From assembly GCA_023380415.1 (NCBI GenBank), contig JAMCRC010000036.1, forward strand, positions 5,636-25,749: 20,114 nt of DNA, read 5' to 3'. The notes beneath the pieces are model-generated. The model searched no databases. It saw only the letters and a program-made list of their open reading frames with translations, and was not told the origin of the DNA. A program made the translations under genes and the position numbers. The DNA is from Patescibacteria group bacterium (GTDB taxonomy: Bacteria; Patescibacteriota; Minisyncoccia; UBA6257; GWB1-50-10). Positions 6,555 to 14,396 of the stretch are shown piece after piece (position 1 is the stretch's first letter; each line of letters opens with the position of its first letter).

Positions 6555-7121
6555 ATGGACAAATTAGTCATCGACATAGAGACAAAGAACACCTTCGAGG
6601 ACGTCGGCGGCCGCGACGGCTTGAAAAATCTCGACGTGTCCGTCGTCGGCGTCTATTCCTACGACCAGGACAAGCTCATCGCCTTCGACGAACACCAAAT
6701 GGAAGAGTTGGGAGATCTCCTCAAGCGGACCCACCTCATCGTCACTTTCGCCGGGGCACGCTTCGATATGCCCGTCCTCGAAAAATATTTCCCCTTCAAT
6801 ATAAATGCCATCGATCACTACGACATCCTCGAAGACGTTGAATCCCGCCTCGGCCGGCGAATAGGCCTGGACATCCTGGCCCAGGCGAATTTAGGCGTCG
6901 GAAAGACCGGTCACGGTCTCCAAGCCATCGAGTTCTACCGCCAGGGGGAGATGGAAAAGCTCAAGAGCTACTGCTTGAACGACGTGAAGATAACGAAAGA
7001 CCTCTACGAGCTCATTAAAAAGCAGGGTTATCTGTGGATCCCCGAGCGCCATACTTCCCAGATGACCAAGCTCGTGCTACCGTATGAGGAAAAGGCCGCT
7101 CCCCAAAGCTTACTTTTCTGA
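6555..7121 (+). CDS. Predicted DEDDy-type 3'-5' exonuclease (RNase H-like)
   Basis: A 188-aa single-domain protein. Motifs of the DEDD exonuclease superfamily are in order: Exo I VIDIETK (D7, E9), Exo II TFAGARFD (D71), Exo III YCLND with Y139 and D143 in the Y-x3-D spacing of the DEDDy subgroup. It resembles the PF13482/YprB-like predicted exonucleases and the exonuclease domain of family B polymerases, with no polymerase domain. All four acidic residues are present, so activity is plausible; the substrate is unknown. Start at ATG 6555 rather than an in-frame codon at 6510, since the Exo I strand begins right there and the promoter overlaps the earlier part. The stop overlaps the next ATG by one base (TGATG), a coupling arrangement. 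Confidence 0.8.
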   Translation: MDKLVIDIETKNTFEDVGGRDGLKNLDVSVVGVYSYDQDKLIAFDEHQMEELGDLLKRTHLIVTFAGARFDMPVLEKYFPFNINAIDHYDILEDVESRLGRRIGLDILAQANLGVGKTGHGLQAIEFYRQGEMEKLKSYCLNDVKITKDLYELIKKQGYLWIPERHTSQMTKLVLPYEEKAAPQSLLF

Positions 7122-7456
7122 TGTTCAAATTGGGCAAGAATAAATACTTCGTCGGCGCCTTCGCCATATTGATGGCGGTCGGCCTTATGGCCGCCTACAT
7201 TCCGATGCTTTTCCCCCAAGCGCCGGCGGGAAGCGCGGGTGTCGTTTCCGGAAACGCGGATGCCGTTTCGGGAGCGGCTAATCTGGGAGGCGGCGGATCG
7301 CTCAGCGGCACCGGCGTCCAAACGCTTCCGGCGGCCACGTCGACCGCAGCCACTACGACCGACAAATCGGCCAGCCTGCCGGCGAGCTTGTCAGGCCTTC
7401 AGAGCGAACAGAACTCTCTGAACAATATCGGCGACCTCTTGAACCAAAGCAATTAA
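7121..7456 (+). CDS. Small membrane-anchored protein of unknown function
   Basis: A 111-aa protein that I do not recognise. Short basic N-terminus (KLGKNK), one hydrophobic segment at about residues 9-32 that could be a TM anchor or uncleaved signal, then a Gly/Ser/Ala/Thr-rich low-complexity stretch and a polar Gln/Asn-rich C-terminal tail that should lie outside the membrane. ATG 7121 shares one base with the exonuclease stop codon, so translation is probably coupled. An intrinsic terminator follows 17 nt downstream. Confidence 0.7.
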   Translation: MFKLGKNKYFVGAFAILMAVGLMAAYIPMLFPQAPAGSAGVVSGNADAVSGAANLGGGGSLSGTGVQTLPAATSTAATTTDKSASLPASLSGLQSEQNSLNNIGDLLNQSN

Positions 7457-7473
7457 GAGATCCGTCCCAAAGA

Positions 7474-7495
7474 CCGCCTCCCCGGCGGCTTTTTT
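7474..7495 (+). terminator. Intrinsic terminator upstream of glyA
   Basis: CCGCC (7474-7478), loop TCCCC, GGCGG (7484-7488), then a T run ending at 7495. It ends the exonuclease/membrane-protein transcript. Confidence 0.75.
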
Positions 7496-7540
7496 GTTCC
7501 TGGCAATCCGTCGGTTTCTAGCTTACATTTAAAAGCGATA

Positions 7541-8722
7541 ATGAAGGACAAGGAGATACAAAATCTCATCAAGGCCGAAAAGAGAAGGCAGGAAACGGCC
7601 GTCGATCTGATCGCCTCGGAGAACTTCGTATCTAACGACGTGCTTGAGGCGCTCGGCTCGGTTTTTACGAACAAATACGCGGAAGGTTATCCCGGCGCCC
7701 GCTACTACGGCGGGAACGCGGTCGTGGACGATCTGGAGCGATTGGCCGGGAAAAGGGCCTTAAAGCTGTACCGTCTGGACCCGAAAAAATGGTCCGTGAA
7801 CGTCCAGCCGTATTCCGGTTCCCCGGCAAACTTGGCCGTTCTTCACGCCCTCGTCCCGGTTGGCGGGAAGGTAATGGGCATGGACCTCAATATGGGAGGC
7901 CACCTCACGCACGGATATCGGGCGAGCGTTACTGGAAAGCTCTGGCGGCAGGCGCCTTACGGCGTGGACAAAAAGACGGAATGTATCGATTACGGTGGAT
8001 TGATGAAGATCGCGAAGAAGGCGAAGCCGAAGCTCATTATCGCCGGCGGGAGCGCCTATTCGCGCGTTGTGGATTTTAAAAAGTTCAGGAAGATGGCGGA
8101 TACGGTGGACGCCCTCCTCCTCATCGATATGTCGCATTTTGCCGGCCTCGTCGCCGGCGGCGCTTACCCCTCGCCGTTCCCCTACGCTGACGTAGTTATG
8201 ACTACCACCCATAAAACTTTGCGGGGCCCGAGAGCGGCCATCATTTTTTCCCGCCGTACCGCTATTCCCCATTCTAAATTATCTATTCCAGATCTGATCG
8301 ATAGATCAGTGTTTCCTGGCCTTCAGGGCGGGCCTCACGCGAACGCCATCGCGGCCGTGGCCGTGGCGCTCAAAGAAGCCAGCGCCCCGGCCTTCAAAAA
8401 ATATGCGCAGCAGGTAGTAAGAAATGCGCGGACACTCGCCTTTGAGCTCCAAAAGCGCGGCTGGCGGATAGTGTCCGGAGGCACGGACACTCACCTTTTC
8501 CTCATGGATACCTGGGAGCGCGGCATCGGCGGCAAAGAAGCGAGCGAGCGTCTCGAGAAGGCGGGCATCATCGTGAATAAAAATATGATCCCCTACGATA
8601 CGCGCAAACCTTCCGATCCGTCCGGCATCCGCATCGGCACTGCGGCCGTCACCACTCGAGGCCTAAAAGAAAAAGACATGCGGAGGTTAGCGGAAAGAAT
8701 GGATAAAACCTTGAGCCGATGA
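7541..8722 (+). CDS. glyA: Serine hydroxymethyltransferase
   Basis: PLP-dependent enzyme that interconverts serine and glycine while charging tetrahydrofolate with a one-carbon unit. 393 aa, somewhat short for the family (about 415). Seen: LIASENF (23-29), NKYAEGYPGARYYGG (44-58), VNVQPYSGSPAN (87-98), DMSHFAGLVAGG (196-207) and TTTHKTLRGPR (221-231), in which K225 is the PLP lysine. No Shine-Dalgarno; a weak TACATT lies 11 nt before the ATG. It overlaps folD by ATGA, so the two form a folate one-carbon operon with coupled translation. Confidence 0.97.
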   Translation: MKDKEIQNLIKAEKRRQETAVDLIASENFVSNDVLEALGSVFTNKYAEGYPGARYYGGNAVVDDLERLAGKRALKLYRLDPKKWSVNVQPYSGSPANLAVLHALVPVGGKVMGMDLNMGGHLTHGYRASVTGKLWRQAPYGVDKKTECIDYGGLMKIAKKAKPKLIIAGGSAYSRVVDFKKFRKMADTVDALLLIDMSHFAGLVAGGAYPSPFPYADVVMTTTHKTLRGPRAAIIFSRRTAIPHSKLSIPDLIDRSVFPGLQGGPHANAIAAVAVALKEASAPAFKKYAQQVVRNARTLAFELQKRGWRIVSGGTDTHLFLMDTWERGIGGKEASERLEKAGIIVNKNMIPYDTRKPSDPSGIRIGTAAVTTRGLKEKDMRRLAERMDKTLSR

Positions 8723-9528
8723 TGGTGGACGGTAAAAAAATCGCGGCGGATATCATCGCCGAGCTCAAAAAGCGGCCGTCGCCGGGCAAGTTTTTGGCGG
8801 CTATCTTGGTCGGCGAAAATACGGCCTCGATAAGTTTTTTGAACCAAAAGAAAAGGATCGCCGACGAACTAGGCGTAGATTTCCGCCTTCATAAGCTTCC
8901 GGAAGACATTTCCCAAAACGACCTGACCGGGGAAATAAAGATGCTCGCGGCGGATGCGAATTGCGGAGGCATCATACTTCAACTACCCCTCCCTTCCGGC
9001 CTGGACCGGGACGGGGCCATCGAATCCATCCCGCTGGAAAAGGACGTTGATGCTCTGCGTTCGGCGCTCGGGTTAACTGAAGCGCCGTCGCTCTTACCGC
9101 CCGCCGTCATGGTCGTCGAGGCCGTCATTCGAAATTCAAAATTCGAAATTCAAAATTCCAGCGTAGCTGTAGTCGGCCTGGGCTTCCTGGTCGGTCGGCC
9201 GGTCGCGAATTGGGCTAAGGGAAAGTTTAAGGATATATCCCTGCTGGACAAAGGCGATGATCTAGGCGTTTTAAAGAATGCCGATATCGTGGTCTGCGGA
9301 ACGGGCGTCCCCGGCCTTATCAAGCCGGAGATGCTCAAAGAGAACGCTTTAGTGATAGATTTCGGCTACGGCCAGAAGGACGGAAAATCAGTCGGAGATT
9401 TTGTGCCGCCATCCCCCGATTCTTCATTCTCTATTCTCTATTCTCCGGTCCCCGGCGGCACCGGCCCGATACTCGTAGCCGAGCTCTTCGAGAACTTTTA
9501 TAAATTAAACGCCGATCAGCGCCGATAA
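8719..9528 (+). CDS. folD: Divergent FolD, methylene-THF dehydrogenase/cyclohydrolase
   Basis: Normally oxidises 5,10-methylene-THF and hydrolyses the methenyl product. 269 aa against about 285 for the family. Retained: the catalytic lysine (K44), QLPLPSGLD, KDVD, a VVGLGFLVGRP nucleotide-binding loop and a PVPGGTGP C-terminal loop. Changed: the active-site tyrosine preceding K44 by four is Phe40, PCTP is LPPA, and the loop serine of the GxSxxVGxP motif is missing. Two heptanucleotide mini-arrays lie in frame, encoding residues 137-147 and 236-242, replacing the usual sequence there. The start may be ATG 8719 or 8722. Activity is plausible but reduced or altered function should be considered. 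Confidence 0.88.
   Translation: MMVDGKKIAADIIAELKKRPSPGKFLAAILVGENTASISFLNQKKRIADELGVDFRLHKLPEDISQNDLTGEIKMLAADANCGGIILQLPLPSGLDRDGAIESIPLEKDVDALRSALGLTEAPSLLPPAVMVVEAVIRNSKFEIQNSSVAVVGLGFLVGRPVANWAKGKFKDISLLDKGDDLGVLKNADIVVCGTGVPGLIKPEMLKENALVIDFGYGQKDGKSVGDFVPPSPDSSFSILYSPVPGGTGPILVAELFENFYKLNADQRR
9127..9158 (+). repeat. Heptad mini-array inside folD (ATTCGAA/ATTCAAA)
   Basis: Two exact tandem copies of a 14-bp unit made of two heptads (ATTCGAA then ATTCAAA), followed by ATTC. It encodes folD residues 137-147 and falls between the catalytic and nucleotide-binding domains. Confidence 0.85.
9426..9446 (+). repeat. Heptad mini-array inside folD (ATTCTCT x3)
   Basis: Three tandem heptads, ATTCTCT, ATTCTCT, ATTCTCC, in frame just before the PVPGG loop of folD. 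Confidence 0.85.
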
Positions 9529-9550
9529 GCCGATCTATACGGATAACGAA

Positions 9551-9573
9551 AAACCGCCCCGATGGGCGGTTTT
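9551..9573. terminator. Bidirectional terminator between folD and recA
   Basis: AAACCGCCC (9551-9559), loop CGAT, GGGCGGTTT (9564-9572). T runs follow on both strands. It separates the convergent folD and recA genes. Confidence 0.85.
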
Positions 9574-9587
9574 GTGTTTTCTTTCGT

Positions 9588-10640
9588 TTATTCTTCTTCG
9601 CCAGACGGCGTTGAGGGGCTCGATATGACAGTCTTCTTTTCCGAGGCCTCGATGGTCGCTTTCTTGATGGCCTCTAAAAGTTTCTTGTCCTCTTTGAGCT
9701 TCAAGCGTACGTTATCGAAGCCGACCCCGAGTTTTTCTTCCCCGAACGAGAAGCTCGCGCCGTTCTTCCTGACCACTTCGTATTTTATGGCGGTATTCAG
9801 AACGTCCGCTTCGTAGGAAATGCCCTCGCCGAACATAATGTCGAACTCGGCGACCTTGAAGGGCGGAGCCACCTTGTTCTTCACGACCTTCGCTTTCGCT
9901 CGGTTGCCGATCGATTCATCACCTTTCTTTATCTGGGCGATGCGCCTGATGTCGATGCGGACCGATGCATAGAACTTGAGGGCCATGCCGCCGGGAGTCG
10001 TTTCGGGGTTGCCGAACATCACTCCGATCTTCATTCTTGTTTGGTTGATGAAGATGACTATTGTGCCGCTCTTGTCCGCGATGGCCGTGAGCTTGCGGAG
10101 AGCTTGGGACATGAGCCGGGCCTGAAGTCCGACGTGCGACTGGCCCATTTCCCCTTCTATCTCGGCTCTGGGTGTGAGGGCCGCGACGGAGTCGACGACC
10201 ACGATAGCGATGGAATTGGATCGGACCAGACTTTCCAATATGTTCAGCGCCTCTTCGCCGTTATCCGGCTGGGAAATGATAAGCTCCTTTACTTTAACCC
10301 CGATACGCGCCGCATATTCCGGATCGAGCGCGTGCTCAGCGTCGATGAAAGCGGCCTTGCCTCCCCGCTTTTGGGCCTCGGCCACGGCGTGGAGCGCCAA
10401 GGTCGTCTTACCGGAACTTTCGGGCCCGAATATCTCGATCACCCGGCCTTTGGGCAACCCGCCCACGCCGAGCGCGAGATCGAGCGAGAACGAACCCGAA
10501 GGAATGGTCTCCACCTTCTTTATGTGCCGGACTTCTCCAAGACGCATGACCGCCCCTTCGCCGAACCGCGACTGCAACGACTCGATGAGCGAGTCGATGC
10601 TCTCTCCTCCCGCCTTGGCCTCCTTTTTCTTATTCGTCAT
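9588..10640 (-). CDS. recA: Recombinase RecA
   Basis: ATP-dependent strand-exchange protein of homologous recombination and inducer of LexA-type self-cleavage. 350 aa, normal length. Walker A GPESSGKT (72-79), Walker B IVVVD ending at D150, the MAW-like region with GQSHVGLQARLMSQALRKL (166-184), and loop L2 around NQTRMKIGVMFGNPETTPGG (199-218). The C-terminal acidic tail is short. ATG 10640 lies 4 nt after the stop of the RodZ-like gene with no Shine-Dalgarno, so it is likely coupled. I see no inverted repeat resembling a LexA box upstream of the operon. Confidence 0.98.
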   Translation of the reverse strand: MTNKKKEAKAGGESIDSLIESLQSRFGEGAVMRLGEVRHIKKVETIPSGSFSLDLALGVGGLPKGRVIEIFGPESSGKTTLALHAVAEAQKRGGKAAFIDAEHALDPEYAARIGVKVKELIISQPDNGEEALNILESLVRSNSIAIVVVDSVAALTPRAEIEGEMGQSHVGLQARLMSQALRKLTAIADKSGTIVIFINQTRMKIGVMFGNPETTPGGMALKFYASVRIDIRRIAQIKKGDESIGNRAKAKVVKNKVAPPFKVAEFDIMFGEGISYEADVLNTAIKYEVVRKNGASFSFGEEKLGVGFDNVRLKLKEDKKLLEAIKKATIEASEKKTVISSPSTPSGEEE

Positions 10641-10644
10641 ATTT

Positions 10645-11361
10645 TTAATGGGTTGTCGACGTTGTATTTATCGGTTCCGTGCTCGTTGTTTGTCTCGCGG
10701 GCGTTCCGCCGGCGCTGGTCGAACTGGGGGCGTTGTAGAAGACCTGTTTCGTCACGGTGTAGGCCTGGCCGACCAGCTTTTTGATCTCGAACGTAAGCGT
10801 ATTGAATCCCGGCTGGAGGACGATCTTTTGGGAGAAGGCCCCAGATTGGTCCGGGTAGATGCTCTGGCCGTTCAAGGTCAACTGGTCCGCCGGATTCATC
10901 TTTCCTTGGACCGTGAGTTCCGGCGCCGAGACGGTGGCGGGAAGCGGTCCGAGGTCGAAGGACGGGGACCCGAAAAGGCCCGGCAGCCGCAGAATGATGT
11001 AGCCGAATACCAGAACCACGACCGCGGCGATGGCGATGGCCTTCTTGTTCAATTTTCCGGAACGAAAACGGTTTTGCGGCAGAACGTCCCCGGCCCCCGG
11101 ACGCCGGATCTCGGACCGGTCCTTCAGATATTCAGACCATAATTGTTCGCCGTCCAAATTCAGGGCCTGGGCGATCTTCAAAAGATAGCCGTGGATGTAC
11201 GGAGCGGCCGGAAGGTCGCCGTATTTTTCGTCTACGAGCGTGGCCAAAATATGCTCGGGGATGTCCGTGAGGTCGGAAAGGCGGGTCAAATTAACCCCTT
11301 TGGCCTTCAAGGCCTCGACGATCAGATCGGATAGATTATGCTGGGGCTCCTGGGGTTCCAC
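10645..11361 (-). CDS. RodZ-like HTH/single-TM protein with extracytoplasmic Ig-like domain
   Basis: A 238-aa protein. The N-terminal part (about residues 8-85) matches the HTH_25 RodZ-type domain, with LTRLSDLTDIPEHILATLV and APYIHGYLLKIAQAL; one TM segment at about 105-125; a C-terminal beta-rich domain (about 140-212) with TVQGKMNPADQLTLNGQ and PGFNTLTFEIKKLVG, resembling Ig-like domains rather than the E. coli RodZ tail; then a Thr/Ser-rich end. RodZ links MreB to the cell wall machinery; that role is inferred here. Start: GTG 11361, since it lies 6 nt after a perfect TATAAT that would otherwise be inside the gene; the frame is open to a TTG at 11391. Co-transcribed with recA. Confidence 0.75.
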   Translation of the reverse strand: MEPQEPQHNLSDLIVEALKAKGVNLTRLSDLTDIPEHILATLVDEKYGDLPAAPYIHGYLLKIAQALNLDGEQLWSEYLKDRSEIRRPGAGDVLPQNRFRSGKLNKKAIAIAAVVVLVFGYIILRLPGLFGSPSFDLGPLPATVSAPELTVQGKMNPADQLTLNGQSIYPDQSGAFSQKIVLQPGFNTLTFEIKKLVGQAYTVTKQVFYNAPSSTSAGGTPARQTTSTEPINTTSTTH

Positions 11362-11367
11362 GCCACT

Positions 11368-11373
11368 ATTATA
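11368..11373 (-). promoter_or_regulatory. -10 box of the rodZ-like/recA operon
   Basis: Perfect TATAAT on the minus strand, 6 nt before GTG 11361, which would place the transcription start at the start codon. No convincing -35 is seen; that region is occupied by heptad repeats. Confidence 0.55.
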
Positions 11374-11378
11374 CCCTA

Positions 11379-11399
11379 CCCCAATTCCCAATACCTAAT
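11379..11399 (-). repeat. Heptad mini-array upstream of the rodZ-like gene
   Basis: On the minus strand three tandem heptads ATTAGGT, ATTGGGA, ATTGGGG. They fill the expected -35 region of the rodZ-recA promoter. Confidence 0.7.
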
Positions 11400-11437
11400 C
11401 GCGTTAATCTCGCTCAATGTCAGCGCGGCGCTTGCGC

Positions 11438-13513
11438 CTAATTCTCGCTGTCGTAGACCTCCCTGGGTTTGGCCCCGTCGCCGGGGCCGATGATACCCTT
11501 CTCTTCCATTATGTCCAAGAGCCGCGCCGCCCTGGCGTAGCCTACCTTGAGCCGGCGCTGCAGGAGCGAGGCCGAGGCCTTCTTTGCGGCTCTCACGGTC
11601 TCGATGGCTTCGGCGAGAAGTTCGTCGTCATCGCCGCCCTCTCCGAGCGCGTCGAGATTGATGGAGACCGAGCCGTCGTTGCCGCTTTCGATCTCCACCT
11701 CGTCGCCCTCCACCGGCTCGTTGTTGTCGCGGATGAATCCGGCCACTTTCTTTATCTCGTCCTCGGTGATGAAGGCGCCCTGGACGCGGAGCGGTTTCGA
11801 TGTGTCGGCGGAAACGAAGAGGGCGTCGCCGTGGCCCAAGAGCTTTTCGGCGCCGGGCGAGTCCAGTATCGTGCGCGAATCGATCTGCGAGGCGACCTGG
11901 AGCGCGATGCGCGTCGTGATGTTGGCCTTGATGAGCCCGGTGATGACCTCGACCGAAGGCCGCTGGGTCGAGACGACGAGATGGATCCCGGTCGCGCGGG
12001 CCATTTGAGCCAAGCGGATAATGGAACTCTCGACCTCGCGGCCGAAGGAGGCCATGAGGTCCGCGAGCTCGTCGATAACGATGACGATATAGGGCATGCT
12101 CTTCCCGGTCGAATTGTAGCTTTTAATATCGCGCGAACCGGCTTCGAGAAGGACCTGGTAGCGGCGGTCCATCTCCTGAATGGCCCAGCGGAGAATGCCG
12201 ATGGACTTCTTGTTCTCGGTTATGACGGGAGCAAGCAGGTGCGGGATGCCGCCGTAGATCGAGAGCTCGACGCGCTTCGGGTCGATCATGAGAAGGCGGA
12301 GCATCTCCGGCGAATTCTTATAAAGGAGCGAGATGATGAGCGAATGGATCATGATGGACTTGCCGCTTCCGGTCGCGCCGGCCACGAGCAAGTGGGGCAT
12401 CTTGGCGATGTCTTTGAATATCGGTTCCCCCGAAACATTGCGGCCGATGGGGAAGGCCAACTCCCCCGCTTTCTGGAATTCGGGATAAAGGAGCAGGCTT
12501 CCGAGACGGACGACGGCCGCCGCCTTATTCGGCACTTCGATGCCGACGAGGGATTTCCCCGGAATGGGCGCCTCGATGCGGATCGGGTGGGCGGCCAAGG
12601 CCAAAGCCAGGTCCTGGTGGAGGGCCGTGATGCGCGACAGCTTCACGCCCTCGGCGGGCTTCAATGTGTATCTGGTGACCGTGGGCCCGACATTGATCTC
12701 TCCCATCTCGACGGGAATGCCGAAGCTGTCCAATGTCCGCTTGATCACGTTCGCGTTGGCCCTGAGGTCGCCGATCGTCGGCTTGTCGGTCGTCGATGAG
12801 AGAAGGTTCAGGGGCGGCGGGACGTAGTTCTTGATATGTTTGGGCGCGGCATTCAATTTCGGTACCGGCATGTCGGCCAGAACCTCCGGCTCTTTCTCCT
12901 TCCTCTTCTCCTCCTTGGCCGGTCTCGTCGGCTCTTCCGGTTCGGGCCCGGGCTCCGGTTCCTGCGGCAGGTTTATTTCCGGCAGCTCCCCTTCCTCTTC
13001 CTCGTCGCGGCGCCGAATACGCAGCGGCCGGTTCACGATGACGAGGAATGAGACGACCATCGCCGTAATGGTTATGATGAGCGAGACCGGGACGCCGAAG
13101 GGGGTCTTCAGGGCGCCGACGCCATCGCCGATCCAGCCGCCGTTCCCCGGCGAAACGATGTCGATGAATCCGAGCGCGGCCAGGATGAAAACCCCGCCGC
13201 CGATCAGGGTCGATTTGAAAAGCTTCTTCCGATCAGGAGCGAACAGGGCGAAAACGATGGTGATGGCGATGGCCGGCAGAAGGAAGTACCCCCAACCGAA
13301 CAGTTTGTTGAAAAGAGAATAGAAAGCGGCGCCCCACGGTCCGGCCGCCCCCAAAGCGGCGAGGGTGAAGATGACCGCCAGGCCGGCGAAGATCACGATC
13401 CAGATGCTTTTTTTCGTGTCCGGGTGAAGGGGTGAGATCGCCTCTTCCCTTTCCTCCCTTCTCTCTTTCCGTCCCCCGTTCTTCGGCTCTGCCTTTTTCT
13501 TCTTGCGCGCCAT
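11438..13513 (-). CDS. ftsK: DNA translocase FtsK
   Basis: Septum-linked ATP-driven pump that moves chromosome ends apart at division and activates dimer resolution. 691 aa: basic N-terminus, four probable TM segments (about residues 36-57, 72-92, 102-120, 142-161), an acidic Pro/Glu-rich linker (about 170-215), then the alpha/beta motor with Walker A GATGSGKS (379-386) and Walker B IVIVIDELADL (D481, E482), and a C-terminal winged-helix gamma domain (about 628-690), the part that reads polar DNA motifs in other FtsK proteins. The ATG is at 13513; the 54-bp AT-rich gap to the divergent HAD gene must hold both promoters. It ends 76 bp before the rodZ-like gene with no terminator. Confidence 0.97.
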   Translation of the reverse strand: MARKKKKAEPKNGGRKERREEREEAISPLHPDTKKSIWIVIFAGLAVIFTLAALGAAGPWGAAFYSLFNKLFGWGYFLLPAIAITIVFALFAPDRKKLFKSTLIGGGVFILAALGFIDIVSPGNGGWIGDGVGALKTPFGVPVSLIITITAMVVSFLVIVNRPLRIRRRDEEEEGELPEINLPQEPEPGPEPEEPTRPAKEEKRKEKEPEVLADMPVPKLNAAPKHIKNYVPPPLNLLSSTTDKPTIGDLRANANVIKRTLDSFGIPVEMGEINVGPTVTRYTLKPAEGVKLSRITALHQDLALALAAHPIRIEAPIPGKSLVGIEVPNKAAAVVRLGSLLLYPEFQKAGELAFPIGRNVSGEPIFKDIAKMPHLLVAGATGSGKSIMIHSLIISLLYKNSPEMLRLLMIDPKRVELSIYGGIPHLLAPVITENKKSIGILRWAIQEMDRRYQVLLEAGSRDIKSYNSTGKSMPYIVIVIDELADLMASFGREVESSIIRLAQMARATGIHLVVSTQRPSVEVITGLIKANITTRIALQVASQIDSRTILDSPGAEKLLGHGDALFVSADTSKPLRVQGAFITEDEIKKVAGFIRDNNEPVEGDEVEIESGNDGSVSINLDALGEGGDDDELLAEAIETVRAAKKASASLLQRRLKVGYARAARLLDIMEEKGIIGPGDGAKPREVYDSEN

Positions 13514-13567
13514 AAGATTGTTTGCTTTTTAATTAAACAAAAAAAAGGGATAGAATACAAACAAGAA

Positions 13568-14326
13568 ATGAACAACCCGACCCGCGTTAAAGTGGCCATG
13601 TTCGATGTCGATGGTACGCTCGCCAAAAGCAAGCAGCCGATGGACGCTTCCGGCCTCGGATTGCTCGCTGATCTGACCAGAAAAATGCCGGTTGTTATCG
13701 TCGGCGGCGGCAAAAAGGAGCTTTTTTGGCGCCAGGTCGTCCGGCCGATCGCGAAGTTCCGTCCCGATCTCGAAAATCTACGCGTCATGCCGACCAACGG
13801 CGCCTCTCTATATATATGGAACAAGCATTGGTCAAGAAAATATGAGCTGCGTTTGACCAAAGCCGAAGGGCGGCGCATCCGGGAGGCCATCAAGATCGCC
13901 TTAAAGAGGATCGGGTTCGAGTCCCCCGGGCGCCGATACGGCAATCTGATCGAGGACCGCGGCGCCCAAATAACGTTCTCCGCCCTCGGCCAGAGCGCTC
14001 CCCTTCCGGTCAAAGAAACATGGAACCGGCAAAGCGACATCCGCCCCCGCCTCCTTAAGGAGCTCCGCCGGCTTTTGCCGGACCTCGACAGCCATATCGC
14101 CGGCCTCACGTCCATCGATATCACCCGCCGCGGCATCGATAAGGGTTACGCCGTCCGTCGGGCCCAAGAACACTTCCATGTCAAAAAAAGCGACATGCTT
14201 TTCGTGGGCGATGCCATATTTCCCGGAGGCAACGATTATCCGGCCAAAAAGGCAGGCATCCCCTGTCTTAGGGTAAATGGCCCGGAAGAAACCAAGAGGA
14301 TAATCCGCGGCCTCATCGGCCGCTAG
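13568..14326 (+). CDS. HAD-IIB phosphatase/phosphomannomutase-like protein
   Basis: A 252-aa HAD-superfamily protein. Motif I is FDVDGTL with nucleophile D13 and acid/base D15; the motif II region is VVIVGGG; the motif III lysine is probably in GIDKGYAV; motif IV is FVGDAIFPGGND. The cap segment with LIEDRGAQITFSALGQSAP closely resembles eukaryotic-type phosphomannomutases of the HAD-IIB group, so either a sugar-phosphate mutase or a phosphatase is plausible. Candidate substrates (mannose or another hexose phosphate) are inferred from that similarity. A possible TAGAAT -10 lies at 13551-13556, 11 nt before the ATG; there is no clear Shine-Dalgarno. Confidence 0.82.
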   Translation: MNNPTRVKVAMFDVDGTLAKSKQPMDASGLGLLADLTRKMPVVIVGGGKKELFWRQVVRPIAKFRPDLENLRVMPTNGASLYIWNKHWSRKYELRLTKAEGRRIREAIKIALKRIGFESPGRRYGNLIEDRGAQITFSALGQSAPLPVKETWNRQSDIRPRLLKELRRLLPDLDSHIAGLTSIDITRRGIDKGYAVRRAQEHFHVKKSDMLFVGDAIFPGGNDYPAKKAGIPCLRVNGPEETKRIIRGLIGR

Positions 14327-14332
14327 GGATGT

Positions 14333-14361
14333 TTGACAAATTAGCATTTTTATGCTACTTT
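14333..14361 (+). promoter_or_regulatory. Promoter of the 96-aa membrane protein, with a palindromic spacer
   Basis: Perfect TTGACA (14333-14338), 17-bp spacer, TACTTT (14356-14361) preceded by TGC as an extended -10. An inverted repeat TAGCAT-TTTT-ATGCTA (14342-14357) fills the spacer and could be an operator. Confidence 0.65.
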
Positions 14362-14396
14362 TAAAGAATTAACAATCGAATAAATGGAGGTGTCTC

